A DNA stretch of 40,801 nt from an uncultured Dialister sp. (GTDB lineage Bacteria; Bacillota_C; Negativicutes; Veillonellales; Dialisteraceae): contig UPXR01000007.1 of assembly GCA_900557365.1 (NCBI GenBank), positions 1 to 40,801 on the forward strand, given 5' to 3'. The notes under the pieces were generated by a model that worked only from the letters and a program-made list of their open reading frames with translations, searched no databases and was not told where the DNA came from. The translations under genes were made by a program, and so were the position numbers. Below, piece after piece: positions 25,456 through 33,109 of this stretch (position 1 is the first letter of the stretch; every line of letters starts with the position of its first letter).

Positions 25456-26376
25456 TTATTCAGCAGCTTTAGCGCAAACGTAGATTCCCTTTACCTTGTT
25501 GTCCGGAATCCAGAGGTCATGATACTTTCTGTAGTCGAGTTTCCAGGCATCCGCTTTCTGATTCGTGTCGGGAGCAAAGATACGGATCTTGTCCGTCTTG
25601 CTCACCGCGATCGGAGCGGTCTGCAGCATAATGATCCAGTTGATCTGCACAGCACCAGCGGATGCAGTAAAGCCCCCTGCCGTAGTAGATGCCCCCGCGT
25701 TAAAGTCATATGCAGACTTCATAACCGCAGACGGAGCAGCGATAATAGGAATTTCATTGAAGCGCTTTACCTTTGTGGTAATTCCGCCTGCCGTAAAATC
25801 GGCAACATCAATATAATGGGTAATGTTTTTTGCCTGGTTCAGGATGGATCGGCACGGAATGCTCATGGTAATAATCAGAGGCGCATTTTCTCCGACCACG
25901 TCTTCTACTTTTGCGATGTCCTCTTCCAGTGCTTCCAGGATGGTATCTGCGTCCGGAGTATAACCGGCACGAACCTGAGAAGCACCGTTTGCCGCCTTAT
26001 AAATAGAGCTGTAGCGGTATGCATCAATTTCCGGAACAACCATGAGACGCTGGAATTCTCCCATCACTGTTCCTGCGGATGCCACAAAGTTTGTTTCATT
26101 CACATCCATAGCGTCAAGCTGGAATGTGCGGCCGCGGTCCATAGTCATGGTCTTTGTTTCGTATTCAAGAGTGGTAGCGCCCTGCGGGAAACCATCATCC
26201 CTGTTATAGTTTCCGAGGCCTACAAGAGTGATCTTCGGAATTTTGATGGTATTCCCGCCGTTATAGATAACCTGTCCGGCATTGGCTTCCATCCATCCTG
26301 TGGTAGCCTTTGCTGCAAGCTGAGCATCCAGCTTATTCTGGAAAATCGTTGCAAGTTCAAGAGTGTTAAGTGCCAT
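25456..26376 (-). CDS. Major capsid protein
   Basis: 306 aa. ALNTLELATIFQNKLDAQLA, NTIKIPKITLVGLGNYNRDD and the DRGRTFQLDAMDVNETN segment match major capsid proteins of PBSX-like prophages in Firmicutes (HK97 fold). It follows a scaffold gene and precedes the connectors, as expected. The gene is preceded by AAAGG and ATG. Confidence 0.92.
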   Translation of the reverse strand: MALNTLELATIFQNKLDAQLAAKATTGWMEANAGQVIYNGGNTIKIPKITLVGLGNYNRDDGFPQGATTLEYETKTMTMDRGRTFQLDAMDVNETNFVASAGTVMGEFQRLMVVPEIDAYRYSSIYKAANGASQVRAGYTPDADTILEALEEDIAKVEDVVGENAPLIITMSIPCRSILNQAKNITHYIDVADFTAGGITTKVKRFNEIPIIAAPSAVMKSAYDFNAGASTTAGGFTASAGAVQINWIIMLQTAPIAVSKTDKIRIFAPDTNQKADAWKLDYRKYHDLWIPDNKVKGIYVCAKAAE

Positions 26377-26394
26377 TTTTTAGTCCTTTCTGCC

Positions 26395-26940
26395 TCATCC
26401 GAGGGCTTTTGCAAAAATATCGGCAGCAGACGTACCGCCGCCTTCGTCTCCGACTTCCCCAGGCTTCAGCCCGGAAAGTTTCTTTTCACCGGATTCAAAA
26501 AGATATCCATCCGATTTCTGAAGTGCTGCGATTTTTTCAGCCAGCCCTTCAACCTCGCCTTTATCGTTCAGCTTCGCATCACTGAGATCCATCATTGCTC
26601 GGGCGGCTTTTACACTGCGTACTTTTGCCGCAGACAAAGCCTTTTCAATGGCTGTATCCAGTTTGAGCTGATTCATATCGGCTGCATATTTCTTGTCCCG
26701 TTCTTTGGCCGCATTCTGGAGGTCCTCGATCTGCTTTTTCAGATCTTCATCCCCCTCGTGCTGCTTCTTCAGTTCATCCAGTTCTTTCGCTGCATTCTTC
26801 TTATCCTCCTCCGCGTGCTTCAAGGCCTCCAGTTTCTCATTGAACTGAGATTTCGGAACATAGTTCTTTCCATAGTCCTCAAAAATCTTGTCTGCCTGAT
26901 CCTCCGTCAGCCCCATGGCTTTCAATTCTTCTTTTGTCAT
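26395..26940 (-). CDS. Scaffold protein (GP20-type)
   Basis: 181 aa starting MTKEELKAMGLTEDQADKIF, with AAAGGAG 9 bases before the ATG at 26940. An upstream in-frame start at 27057 crosses a terminator hairpin and is rejected. The centre is a long lysine/glutamate coiled coil (about 20-110). The C-terminal half contains KVRSVKAARAMMDLSDAKLN and a glycine-rich end. This is the organisation of capsid scaffolds that leave the maturing head. It lies 18 bases upstream of the capsid gene. Confidence 0.9.
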   Translation of the reverse strand: MTKEELKAMGLTEDQADKIFEDYGKNYVPKSQFNEKLEALKHAEEDKKNAAKELDELKKQHEGDEDLKKQIEDLQNAAKERDKKYAADMNQLKLDTAIEKALSAAKVRSVKAARAMMDLSDAKLNDKGEVEGLAEKIAALQKSDGYLFESGEKKLSGLKPGEVGDEGGGTSAADIFAKALG

Positions 26941-27027
26941 ACTCGCCCGCTCCTTTCGCTTTTTTCCGTCATTACCATTGACATTGTTGCGTCCCCGTTC
27001 TTTACCGCCTGCCGGAGAAAAGGCAAT

Positions 27028-27049
27028 AAAAAAGCACGCTTTCGCGTGC
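27028..27049 (-). terminator. Strong terminator between YjcQ-like gene and scaffold
   Basis: On the minus strand GCACGC GAAA GCGTGC is followed by TTTTTT. A perfect 6-bp stem with a GAAA tetraloop. It interrupts the head operon just before scaffold and capsid. Confidence 0.8.
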
Positions 27050-27061
27050 CCGTACACAAAC

Positions 27062-27376
27062 TCACAGCCCCGGCGTCATATCCTTGATGTCCTTCAACAT
27101 CCGGCAGGCTTTCTTCATGAGAGAATTTTCCTCCAGATATTCGAGGCCCTTCAAGGTAATGTGGATATTGTCCACCCTGACGTCTTCCATGCCGATAGCC
27201 CGAATCACCTGTACGCCGGAAATATACCCGGCTTCCTGCATCATGAGAAGCAGATGCTTCCTGCGCATCGGCGTGATGCCGAGCCGCTCCGGCTCGAGCG
27301 CATCCGTATCCACCTGCCCGTCAAGCGCCCGCTCCAGAATGCGGAGGATGAGATAAATCACCTTGAAATTGTCCAT
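27062..27376 (-). CDS. YjcQ-family winged-helix protein
   Basis: 104 aa. MDNFKVIYLILRILERALDG, RRKHLLLMMQEAGYISGVQV and VDNIHITLKGLEYLEENSLM match the YjcQ family (winged-helix-like, about 90-100 aa), widely found in Firmicute prophages. Its role is unknown and DNA binding is plausible. The start lies in a 66-bp sequence repeated at 27787-27852. It is flanked by terminators on both sides, so it behaves as an inserted accessory gene within the head cluster. Confidence 0.85.
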   Translation of the reverse strand: MDNFKVIYLILRILERALDGQVDTDALEPERLGITPMRRKHLLLMMQEAGYISGVQVIRAIGMEDVRVDNIHITLKGLEYLEENSLMKKACRMLKDIKDMTPGL

Positions 27377-27426
27377 GTGTTTCCCTCCAATACAAAAGCC
27401 GCCTGCATCAGCGAACGGCTTTTATT
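27361..27426. repeat. 66-bp direct repeat, copy 1 (terminator plus YjcQ ribosome-binding site and start)
   Basis: Identical to 27787-27852. It contains, on the minus strand, the hairpin AAAAGCCG...CGGCTTTT (27394-27423), the GGAGGG ribosome-binding site and the first five codons of the YjcQ-like gene. Confidence 0.9.
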
Positions 27427-27431
27427 AACAC

Positions 27432-27665
27432 TCAATACCAGGCTTCCCCTCCGGTTTCGGGGAAATCGCCTCTTTTGATTTGTCGTTCAATCCATACGCA
27501 TGCGTGAGCCGCATAACGTGTGCCATACTCTGGCTCGACTTTATCAAACGACCTTTCCCCTGTCTTTCGATTAACCGATACGATGCCATAAGAGCTTTCC
27601 TGTTCGGGGTAATATCGATACGTTACCTTTTCATCGGTAACAGAAACTTTTTCAACTCTCAGCAT
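27432..27665 (-). CDS. Small accessory protein in the head cluster
   Basis: 77 aa. LRVEKVSVTDEKVTYRYYPE, GIVSVNRKTGERSF and RYAAHACVWIERQIKRGDFP suggest a compact alpha/beta protein. No family is recognised with certainty. It lies within the stretch bounded by the two 66-bp repeats, so it appears to have been gained with them. It overlaps the end of the next upstream small gene by 14 bases. One possibility is an immunity-type protein related to the MuF toxin upstream; this is speculation. Confidence 0.65.
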   Translation of the reverse strand: MLRVEKVSVTDEKVTYRYYPEQESSYGIVSVNRKTGERSFDKVEPEYGTRYAAHACVWIERQIKRGDFPETGGEAWY

Positions 27666-27834
27666 TTCTGTTTTTCTCCCACTCTTTCAGCGCCTTCGAA
27701 TAATTATATTTTCTTTCGGTAATTTCATGGGCTTCCGAAAAGGAGTACCCGTATCTTCTTATCAGCTCAAGCTCAAGTCTTTCATGCCTTGAAATTGTCC
27801 ATGTGTTTCCCTCCAATACAAAAGCCGCCTGCAT
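27652..27834 (-). CDS. Small helical protein whose 5' end was replaced by a repeat
   Basis: The frame encodes a helical segment RHERLELELIRRYGYSFSEA, then HEITERKYNYSKALKEWEKN. Everything before RHER derives from repeat copy 2. The repeat brought the YjcQ ribosome-binding site and ATG, but in that frame it reads only MDNFKA then stop. In this gene's own frame the available starts are ATG at 27834 or TTG at 27819. The original start was probably lost in recombination, so expression is uncertain. Confidence 0.5.
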   Translation of the reverse strand: MQAAFVLEGNTWTISRHERLELELIRRYGYSFSEAHEITERKYNYSKALKEWEKNRNAES

Positions 27835-27852
27835 CAGCGAACGGCTTTTATT
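27787..27852. repeat. 66-bp direct repeat, copy 2
   Basis: Perfect copy of 27361-27426. Here it lies between the 60-aa gene and the first toxin-linked small gene. It carries the AAAAGCCG...CGGCTTTT hairpin and an abortive YjcQ start. Confidence 0.9.
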
Positions 27853-28054
27853 TTTCTACTTCGATGGACTTTACTTCATGCTGCATGAACTCGACATAAG
27901 AGTTATTCGGGTCATCCATTCTGCATGTTATGCTTCCTTCTCCTTCCTCATTGTCATACTTACTGGTATAGAAGTCGACATACCCATGCCATTCTTTCCC
28001 ATCAGTATCGACAATCTTTACCCTTTTCCCGTCGTAACCATATAGAGAAATCAT
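27848..28054 (-). CDS. Candidate immunity protein, second copy (68 aa)
   Basis: 68 aa: ISLYGYDGKRVKIVDTDGKE, then WHGYVDFY, and the C-terminal YVEFMQHEVKSIEVEK. The last 17 residues are identical to those of the 73-aa protein at 28160, and both share GKRVKI and EWHGYV. GGAGG precedes the ATG. It follows a leftover fragment of the MuF toxin C-terminus. The predicted fold is a small beta barrel (Sm/SH3-like). Order and duplication suggest an immunity protein for the type-50 toxin domain. That role is inference. Confidence 0.7.
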   Translation of the reverse strand: MISLYGYDGKRVKIVDTDGKEWHGYVDFYTSKYDNEEGEGSITCRMDDPNNSYVEFMQHEVKSIEVEK

Positions 28055-28057
28055 GTG

Positions 28058-28144
28058 TTACTCGCCTCCTTTACCTGGTCTTGTGGGAACCACATGCAAT
28101 CCAGTTTTAGAATAATGAATCGTTATGCGATTTGTCGGAATTTC
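28058..28144 (-). pseudogene. Orphan fragment of the MuF toxin C-terminus
   Basis: 28 codons without a start read EIPTNRITIHYSKTGLHVVP then TRPGKGGE and stop. They match the last 23 residues of the MuF protein (EIDTNKITIHYSKTGVHMVP, ARP) at 18 of 23 positions. The fragment directly follows the stop of the upstream small gene in the same frame and precedes the second small gene. It is a trace of a duplicated toxin-tip plus partner unit. Confidence 0.8.
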
Positions 28145-28159
28145 CTCAGCGGACGGCTT

Positions 28160-28381
28160 TTATTTTTCTACCTCGATGGATTTCACTTCGTGCTGCATGA
28201 ACTCCACATAAGGCGAATTTTTATACCCACTATCGGCTTTTATAACAATGCTGTCTTCTGCGATCCCATCCGGTGCATTGTCCCAAGCGCTCTCAACATT
28301 CTCGACATAACCGTGCCATTCCATTTCTTTAATACTAATAATCTTAACGCGCTTTCCCAGAAAGCTATAAAAAGACTCCAT
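28160..28381 (-). CDS. Candidate immunity protein, first copy (73 aa)
   Basis: MESFYSFLGKRVKIISIKEM, EWHGYV, a variable acidic centre, and the conserved end YVEFMQHEVKSIEVEK. The ATG at 28381 is 9 bases from GGAG. The upstream ATG at 28390 touches the Shine-Dalgarno and is less likely. It starts 13 bases after the stop of the MuF-toxin gene, the usual place for an immunity gene in polymorphic toxin systems. It is a paralogue of the gene at 27848. The immunity function is inferred. Confidence 0.7.
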   Translation of the reverse strand: MESFYSFLGKRVKIISIKEMEWHGYVENVESAWDNAPDGIAEDSIVIKADSGYKNSPYVEFMQHEVKSIEVEK

Positions 28382-28394
28382 TTTACTCATCTCC

Positions 28395-29795
28395 TTATGG
28401 TCGTGCGGGTACCATATGCACTCCTGTCTTTGAATAATGTATTGTGATTTTATTGGTATCTATTTCTTTCATTGTTTTCAAATCTACATAAACGCCAATT
28501 TTTATCGGGAGCGTAACTACCTCTTTGTGCTTCCAGTTCCCCTCTTCATCTTCTGGAATAAATCCTGTACCCGCGTACTGGTTCACAATTTCCTGTAGCT
28601 CTTCCATGGGAATTGTTACAAAACTCCGACTTTTATCAGCTCTATCAGGCATATGCTTTCCCTGTTTTTCCTTATTGATTTTCAGGCTGATTTCGCCGGA
28701 CGCCAGCTTTTCTTCTATTATATCATGCCTCTGCGGGCGCTTGCCCAGAGATTCCAGTGTTTCTGTTTTATCGATATATACGGCCTTCCATTCTTTGTAG
28801 GTCATGTCATCGACAATCACTGTCTTCCCGTTCTCCGGGTCTCGGGCGGTGCGCTGCCCGTCTCCGGACAGGAAGTCGTCGTAGGGAACGATGATGCAGC
28901 GGCAGTTCGGATGGAACGGCGGCGCAGTGCTGCCGGCTTTGGCTTCCGTCCGCTTCATGACCCGCCCGTCCAGGCTCCCGCAGCTGTCGCAGGTGTTCCT
29001 GTCCAGTGTGCCGATGATCTCCACCTGCTCGATGCCCATTTCCGCGAAGGTGTCCTTATCCGCCTCCACGATGAGCCGCGTGGCTTCCGTCTGGATCAGC
29101 CGCACGCCCGTATATCGGGCCGCGCCCATGCGCTGCGCTGCCGCCGTGCCGATGGCGCCCGTATCCCGGCCTGAAATGATGCCGCGGACCAGTTCGCTCT
29201 GGATGGTGTTGATGAGCTGATTCTGGGTCCCCCACAGTCTCTCCGAAAATGCCTGGCCGTCATCTGCCCACGGACGCTGCAGGATTTTCTGCACACGGTC
29301 TTCCGGCAGTGCTGCCAGGGAATCGAATTTACCTTTTGCCCGTTGAATTTCATAGGTCATATGTTCCCGTTCGTCAGCATATAGCCCGGTAAGGAAATCA
29401 CTCATAGCAGATTCCTGTCCGGAGTACAGCTTCCGAACGATATTTTTCATCTGCAGCTCCAATGCCTGTAGGCGTGTCACGTGGACCGATGCTGATGCGG
29501 ATGTAAGTTCCTTTTCCCATCTGCCGTCGGCGTTATCCTTGGCCAGCTTTGTGAATTCCTCCAGATTCAGCTTCAGGCGCTGCAGCTCCCCGGCGGACAG
29601 GCGCTTTCTGGCATCTGCAAGCGTTATTCCTTCGGCATCAGCATATTTTTCCACCCAGGAGGCTATCTCTTTCTGCAAATCATCCGAGGCCCTAAGGAAG
29701 GCGTTTTCCAGGTCTTCGGACAGCTTGTCAGTTTTCCTATTCCGGGCGGCAATCCATTCCTTCTCACGCTGCAGCCAGTATTCAGATCCGGTCAT
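28395..29795 (-). CDS. MuF/SPP1 gp7-like head protein with polymorphic toxin type 50 (Ntox50) domain
   Basis: 466 aa. The N-terminal 200 residues are helical, as in minor head proteins. The MuF core lies at about 190-310 with the zinc-like motif NTCDSCGSLDG and the end FHPNCRCIIVPY. The last 95 residues (from about 372, KINKEKQGKH) match the type-50 toxin domain: KQxKH, YAGTG, KHKEVV, IGV, and ITIHYSKTGVHMVP. This domain is a predicted RNase. Temperate-phage MuF proteins carrying toxin tips are an established group. GC falls from 60% at 28861-28920 to 25% at 28441-28500, consistent with an exchanged tip. Two paralogous partner genes follow. Confidence 0.87.
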   Translation of the reverse strand: MTGSEYWLQREKEWIAARNRKTDKLSEDLENAFLRASDDLQKEIASWVEKYADAEGITLADARKRLSAGELQRLKLNLEEFTKLAKDNADGRWEKELTSASASVHVTRLQALELQMKNIVRKLYSGQESAMSDFLTGLYADEREHMTYEIQRAKGKFDSLAALPEDRVQKILQRPWADDGQAFSERLWGTQNQLINTIQSELVRGIISGRDTGAIGTAAAQRMGAARYTGVRLIQTEATRLIVEADKDTFAEMGIEQVEIIGTLDRNTCDSCGSLDGRVMKRTEAKAGSTAPPFHPNCRCIIVPYDDFLSGDGQRTARDPENGKTVIVDDMTYKEWKAVYIDKTETLESLGKRPQRHDIIEEKLASGEISLKINKEKQGKHMPDRADKSRSFVTIPMEELQEIVNQYAGTGFIPEDEEGNWKHKEVVTLPIKIGVYVDLKTMKEIDTNKITIHYSKTGVHMVPARP

Positions 29796-31246
29796 TCTTC
29801 ATTTGCCGAAGAAGACTTTCGGCCTCCATAAGGATCAAACATGCTGAGCTGCTCTTCTTTCTCTTTCTTGATCCGGTCCAGTTCTTCCTGCGTATCCTTC
29901 GTCCAGGGATGATTTGCTATGATTGTCTCTTCAGAAAGAATTCCGACGCTGTTCTTTGCATCGGTGATTCGTTCGGATGCATTCACCATCATGTCCCTGT
30001 TGAAAATAAAATCAACGTCTCCGCCATTGATTCCTTTGGCTGCGAGAAAGGTATTCACAAACCACAGCAGCTGCTGCAGGCTTGCAGTGAATTCAGACTG
30101 CATTTCATCCGCGTCCAGGTCAATATCGGAATAGGCGCTCTGAATATTCATCTGATTCACATTCCCGGCCGCAAACCGTTCGTCTTTAGCATCGAATCCG
30201 CGGCCGTTCTCAATGATGGACCGCTTGAACATCTGGATGATCTGCTTGTAGTTATCGGCATTCACATCAATGTGGAGGACTTCTACACCGCCCTTTGCGT
30301 AGTCGTCACGGCGGATTTTAACGGCTCCGTAGGTCGCCAGATTCCTCCGGAATTCTCCGAGATCCGTGCCGTCATAGTTGTACAGGACCAGAACACTGCT
30401 CCGGACGTCCTCCGTCATTGCATCCGCGAAGGAGGATTCAAGCTGATTCAGGCCGTCCTGCAAGCACTTCACCCGGTTAATGAGCGGAATCTCATCTGCG
30501 TTTGACTTGAACGGAATCAGCGGAATACGCTCCCAGTTCATCGGTTTACCGTCCACCGTCATATAAGCGCTGTCCGTCATGGCATTGTCCGGAATAAGAT
30601 GATCGTTTTCCAGAATGTAGTACCTCACGCCATCCGCGGTGTAGTATTCCACCTTTATGACGGGCTTTATAGTCCGGCCTTCATATACAGTCACCGTGTA
30701 AACACGAGCGGCTGCATCAAGCACCGTATGCTCATCATCCCGCCAGAACGGCAGTACCTGATATCCCGGAAAACGCTTAAATCGAAGATTTCCTCCGTCA
30801 TCTACAAACGGATACAGCCAGCATATGCCGCCTTTCAGAGAATCTTTCCCTACATTCTTGAGCTGCCGGCAGAATCCGGCTCCGAAAACAGATGCCAGCG
30901 CATCAACATAGGCCGCGTTCGCACCGTCTGCCGGTTTAACGTCCACCTTCTTTGCGAGAAGGTAGTTTGCTTTCTGGTCAACAAGCTTCGCAAACTGATT
31001 ATCTACAATCCGCGCGTTCGGCAGATTGTGCACAGCCTGTTTCCCGCCGTGCTCTCCGATGATGATCCTCTCTTTTGCCAGGATATCCTGCGCGCCTTTG
31101 TAGTAGGAATGCCCGATCAGCATATCTGCGCGTGCTTTACTGTGCAGCCAGCGTACAATCTCCGTTTCCAGAAATTCAAGCTCTGTCATTCCGGACTGGC
31201 TTCCCCGCAGGATGATCCGATTCCACAGAGCTCCAAGACCTATCAT
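29792..31246 (-). CDS. Portal protein (SPP1 gp6/A118-like)
   Basis: 484 aa, dodecameric ring through which DNA enters the capsid. AKERIIIGEHGGKQAVHNLP, IVDNQFAKLVDQKANYLLAK, GGICWLYPFVDDGGNLRFKR and YQVLPFWRDDEHTVLDAAAR are typical of SPP1-type portals. The ATG at 31246 follows GGAGG. An in-frame start at 31294 lies in terminase sequence and is rejected. It overlaps the MuF gene by 4 bases. Confidence 0.93.
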   Translation of the reverse strand: MIGLGALWNRIILRGSQSGMTELEFLETEIVRWLHSKARADMLIGHSYYKGAQDILAKERIIIGEHGGKQAVHNLPNARIVDNQFAKLVDQKANYLLAKKVDVKPADGANAAYVDALASVFGAGFCRQLKNVGKDSLKGGICWLYPFVDDGGNLRFKRFPGYQVLPFWRDDEHTVLDAAARVYTVTVYEGRTIKPVIKVEYYTADGVRYYILENDHLIPDNAMTDSAYMTVDGKPMNWERIPLIPFKSNADEIPLINRVKCLQDGLNQLESSFADAMTEDVRSSVLVLYNYDGTDLGEFRRNLATYGAVKIRRDDYAKGGVEVLHIDVNADNYKQIIQMFKRSIIENGRGFDAKDERFAAGNVNQMNIQSAYSDIDLDADEMQSEFTASLQQLLWFVNTFLAAKGINGGDVDFIFNRDMMVNASERITDAKNSVGILSEETIIANHPWTKDTQEELDRIKKEKEEQLSMFDPYGGRKSSSANEE

Positions 31247-31259
31247 ATTCTTCCTCCTA

Positions 31260-32507
31260 TTATGCAAAAGAAAAACCATCGTCCTGGACAGCATCCATGA
31301 CAGCGTAGCGCATGGCGTCCATCAGATGGTTATTGAAATCCACGGGATTATTGATAGGCCGGCCGCTCTGCCGGTCTGTATCCCATTGGTATGTGCTGAT
31401 CTCCGTCAGGAAATTCGCACACCGAGGATGTACATAGATTTTAAACTGCTGGATCAGCTGGATCCCGTGAAGAATACTGTCCTTTCCCTTCCGTGATTTC
31501 CGTATTCGTTCCAGCCCGTCCTGCCGCAGCTCTTCAATGCTCTTCGGCTCGGCGCTGTCGGCTATTATTCTTTCTTTTCCGTATCCTTTTTCGTAGATAG
31601 CCCGGTATATCTCATGGTTCGTCATTCCCCGCTCGTAGATTTCATCGAAAACATAAAGGATCCGGGCCCCTCGGTCTACCAATCCGCAGAAAAAGGCCGT
31701 CGGATCATTTGTAAAGCCGAAGTCCAGGCCAAACGCCGATCGGATACTCGGCAGCCTCCGGATCTCATCGATATTAAATGCTTTTTCCTCCCAGTTGTCG
31801 TAGACAAGCCCCTCAACAACGCCCCATTCTCCCAGACCGGCAACACGGTAACGCTTCGGATTCTTTTTCATAGCCTCAAAGAGGGCAAGATCGGCGGAAG
31901 AAAGGAATTCATTACATGTGTAATTCGTGGTTTTTGCCAGGACATTTTCATCCGGTTCATCGAAGAACCTTTTCTTTATCCAGCAGCGGTCACTCCACGG
32001 ATTGAATGTAAGTGTAACCTGGGTAAACAGCCCTTCCGGAAGCCATCCGCGGATTGATTCATCCAGTCTGTTGAATGCATCCTCTGACGTAATCTCATAG
32101 GCTTCTTCTATCCACAGCCAGCACAGCACCCCGTTGGGAACGCTGATCGATGTGACCTTCAGCGGATCGTCCATACCCACGAAAAGGATCTTCTGCCCCG
32201 TGGGCTTATATGTAATCTCCAGCGGGCTTTTTGTGCACTTCCAGTAAGCTGCTGCTCCCAGACGCTGGATAGCCCAGCAAAGGTCTGAATAGCATGAATT
32301 GAGCAGTGTGCGGAACGTTTTCCGGGCAACCAGTGTATTTGCGGCGGGATATTTCATCATATTGAAGATGATCCACAAGGCTGTTGTCTTGCTCTTCTTG
32401 CTCGCGCGGCTGCCTTTGCAGATCCGGTACCGGCCTTTGAAATTCCAGAAATCACGGTACCCGCGGCCGATCACGGACGGAAGATAAATCTTATTCAAGT
32501 ATGTCAT
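31260..32507 (-). CDS. Terminase large subunit (PBSX type)
   Basis: 415 aa ATPase-nuclease that pumps and cuts phage DNA. Walker A is GSRASKKSKT (about 32-41). Walker B is CWLWIEEAYE. The C-terminal RNase H-like nuclease shows GLDFGFTNDPTA, IADSAEPKSIEEL and HLMDAMRYA, giving the three acidic metal ligands. It overlaps TerS by 17 bases. Confidence 0.96.
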   Translation of the reverse strand: MTYLNKIYLPSVIGRGYRDFWNFKGRYRICKGSRASKKSKTTALWIIFNMMKYPAANTLVARKTFRTLLNSCYSDLCWAIQRLGAAAYWKCTKSPLEITYKPTGQKILFVGMDDPLKVTSISVPNGVLCWLWIEEAYEITSEDAFNRLDESIRGWLPEGLFTQVTLTFNPWSDRCWIKKRFFDEPDENVLAKTTNYTCNEFLSSADLALFEAMKKNPKRYRVAGLGEWGVVEGLVYDNWEEKAFNIDEIRRLPSIRSAFGLDFGFTNDPTAFFCGLVDRGARILYVFDEIYERGMTNHEIYRAIYEKGYGKERIIADSAEPKSIEELRQDGLERIRKSRKGKDSILHGIQLIQQFKIYVHPRCANFLTEISTYQWDTDRQSGRPINNPVDFNNHLMDAMRYAVMDAVQDDGFSFA

Positions 32508-32988
32508 CCTCCCCGGTTATGATTACGCCCTCCGCCGCAGGATCGTCCTTTGTATCTTTCTTCAGGGCCTCTATTTTAGCCTGCTTTTCTTCCTTTTCAA
32601 TATCAGACAAAGTAAGGCCATAGCGTTTCGCCAGCTGTTTTGCCGCATCCAAACGTTCATGTGCCGACAGTTGTTTCGTCATGACCCGCGCAGCGCTGAT
32701 TCTATCTCCCATGCCTTCGACAACTATAACTTCCTCCTTCACATCTCCTCGCATTGCCGATGTAAAAAACCGCAGGACCTCCTGAGCATCGGCTATTTGT
32801 GCGTCATCAATTTCTTGCAGCCGTTTCTGTATAGCCTCTTTTATCCTAGGTTTTCCTAGGTTTTCAAGCCCGATAGCTTCCGCGGTTTTAAGACTGTATC
32901 CAGCCCTTCTTGCAGATTCCGTAGCATTTCCGGTTTCGATGTAGGCCGCTACAAACCTCTGCTGCTTTACCGTGAGTTTCTTTTCCAT
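32491..32988 (-). CDS. Terminase small subunit
   Basis: 165 aa. KLTVKQQRFVAAYIETGNAT and ESARRAGYSLKTAEAIG form the DNA-binding helix-turn-helix of the Terminase_2 family, followed by a coiled oligomerisation region and an acidic tail that contacts the large subunit. The coding sequence contains a tandem CCTAGGTTTT repeat at 32845-32865, which could be its own packaging recognition site. Confidence 0.93.
   Translation of the reverse strand: MEKKLTVKQQRFVAAYIETGNATESARRAGYSLKTAEAIGLENLGKPRIKEAIQKRLQEIDDAQIADAQEVLRFFTSAMRGDVKEEVIVVEGMGDRISAARVMTKQLSAHERLDAAKQLAKRYGLTLSDIEKEEKQAKIEALKKDTKDDPAAEGVIITGEDDILE
32845..32865. repeat. Tandem CCTAGGTTTT repeat inside terS
   Basis: CCTAGGTTTT occurs twice in a row, each copy containing the palindrome CCTAGG. 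It encodes part of ENLGKPRIK of TerS. Known pac sites often lie in or near small terminase genes; assignment here is inference. Confidence 0.5.
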
Positions 32989-33021
32989 ACATCTCTACCA
33001 CCTCACTTTTCCATAACAAAA

Positions 33022-33040
33022 GCCGCCCTGAACGGACGGC
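33022..33040 (-). terminator. Terminator-like hairpin in the leader before the terminase genes
   Basis: On the minus strand GCCGTCC GTTCA GGGCGGC followed by TTTTG; six of seven stem pairs. It lies between the late regulator and terS, just after a promoter-like sequence. Confidence 0.6.
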
Positions 33041-33095
33041 CTTCTTTAGGAAGAAATATGAAATCACTACTCGTATTAGCGAATTTCTTTTATAC

Positions 33096-33104
33096 AGTAT
33101 AACA
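33096..33104 (-). promoter_or_regulatory. Candidate late promoter (extended -10)
   Basis: The minus strand reads TGTTATACT, an extended -10 element, overlapping the end of the regulator gene at 33110. The -35 region is weak, which would suit an activator-dependent promoter. The transcript would meet the hairpin at 33022-33040 after roughly 50 bases and then run into terS. Confidence 0.45.
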
Positions 33105-33109
33105 CTTTT

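Noticed and set aside
25519..27087. 522-codon plus-strand open frame opposite capsid and scaffold
   Set aside because: Antisense to capsid and scaffold genes, cysteine- and histidine-rich without pattern, and it crosses the terminator region between them.
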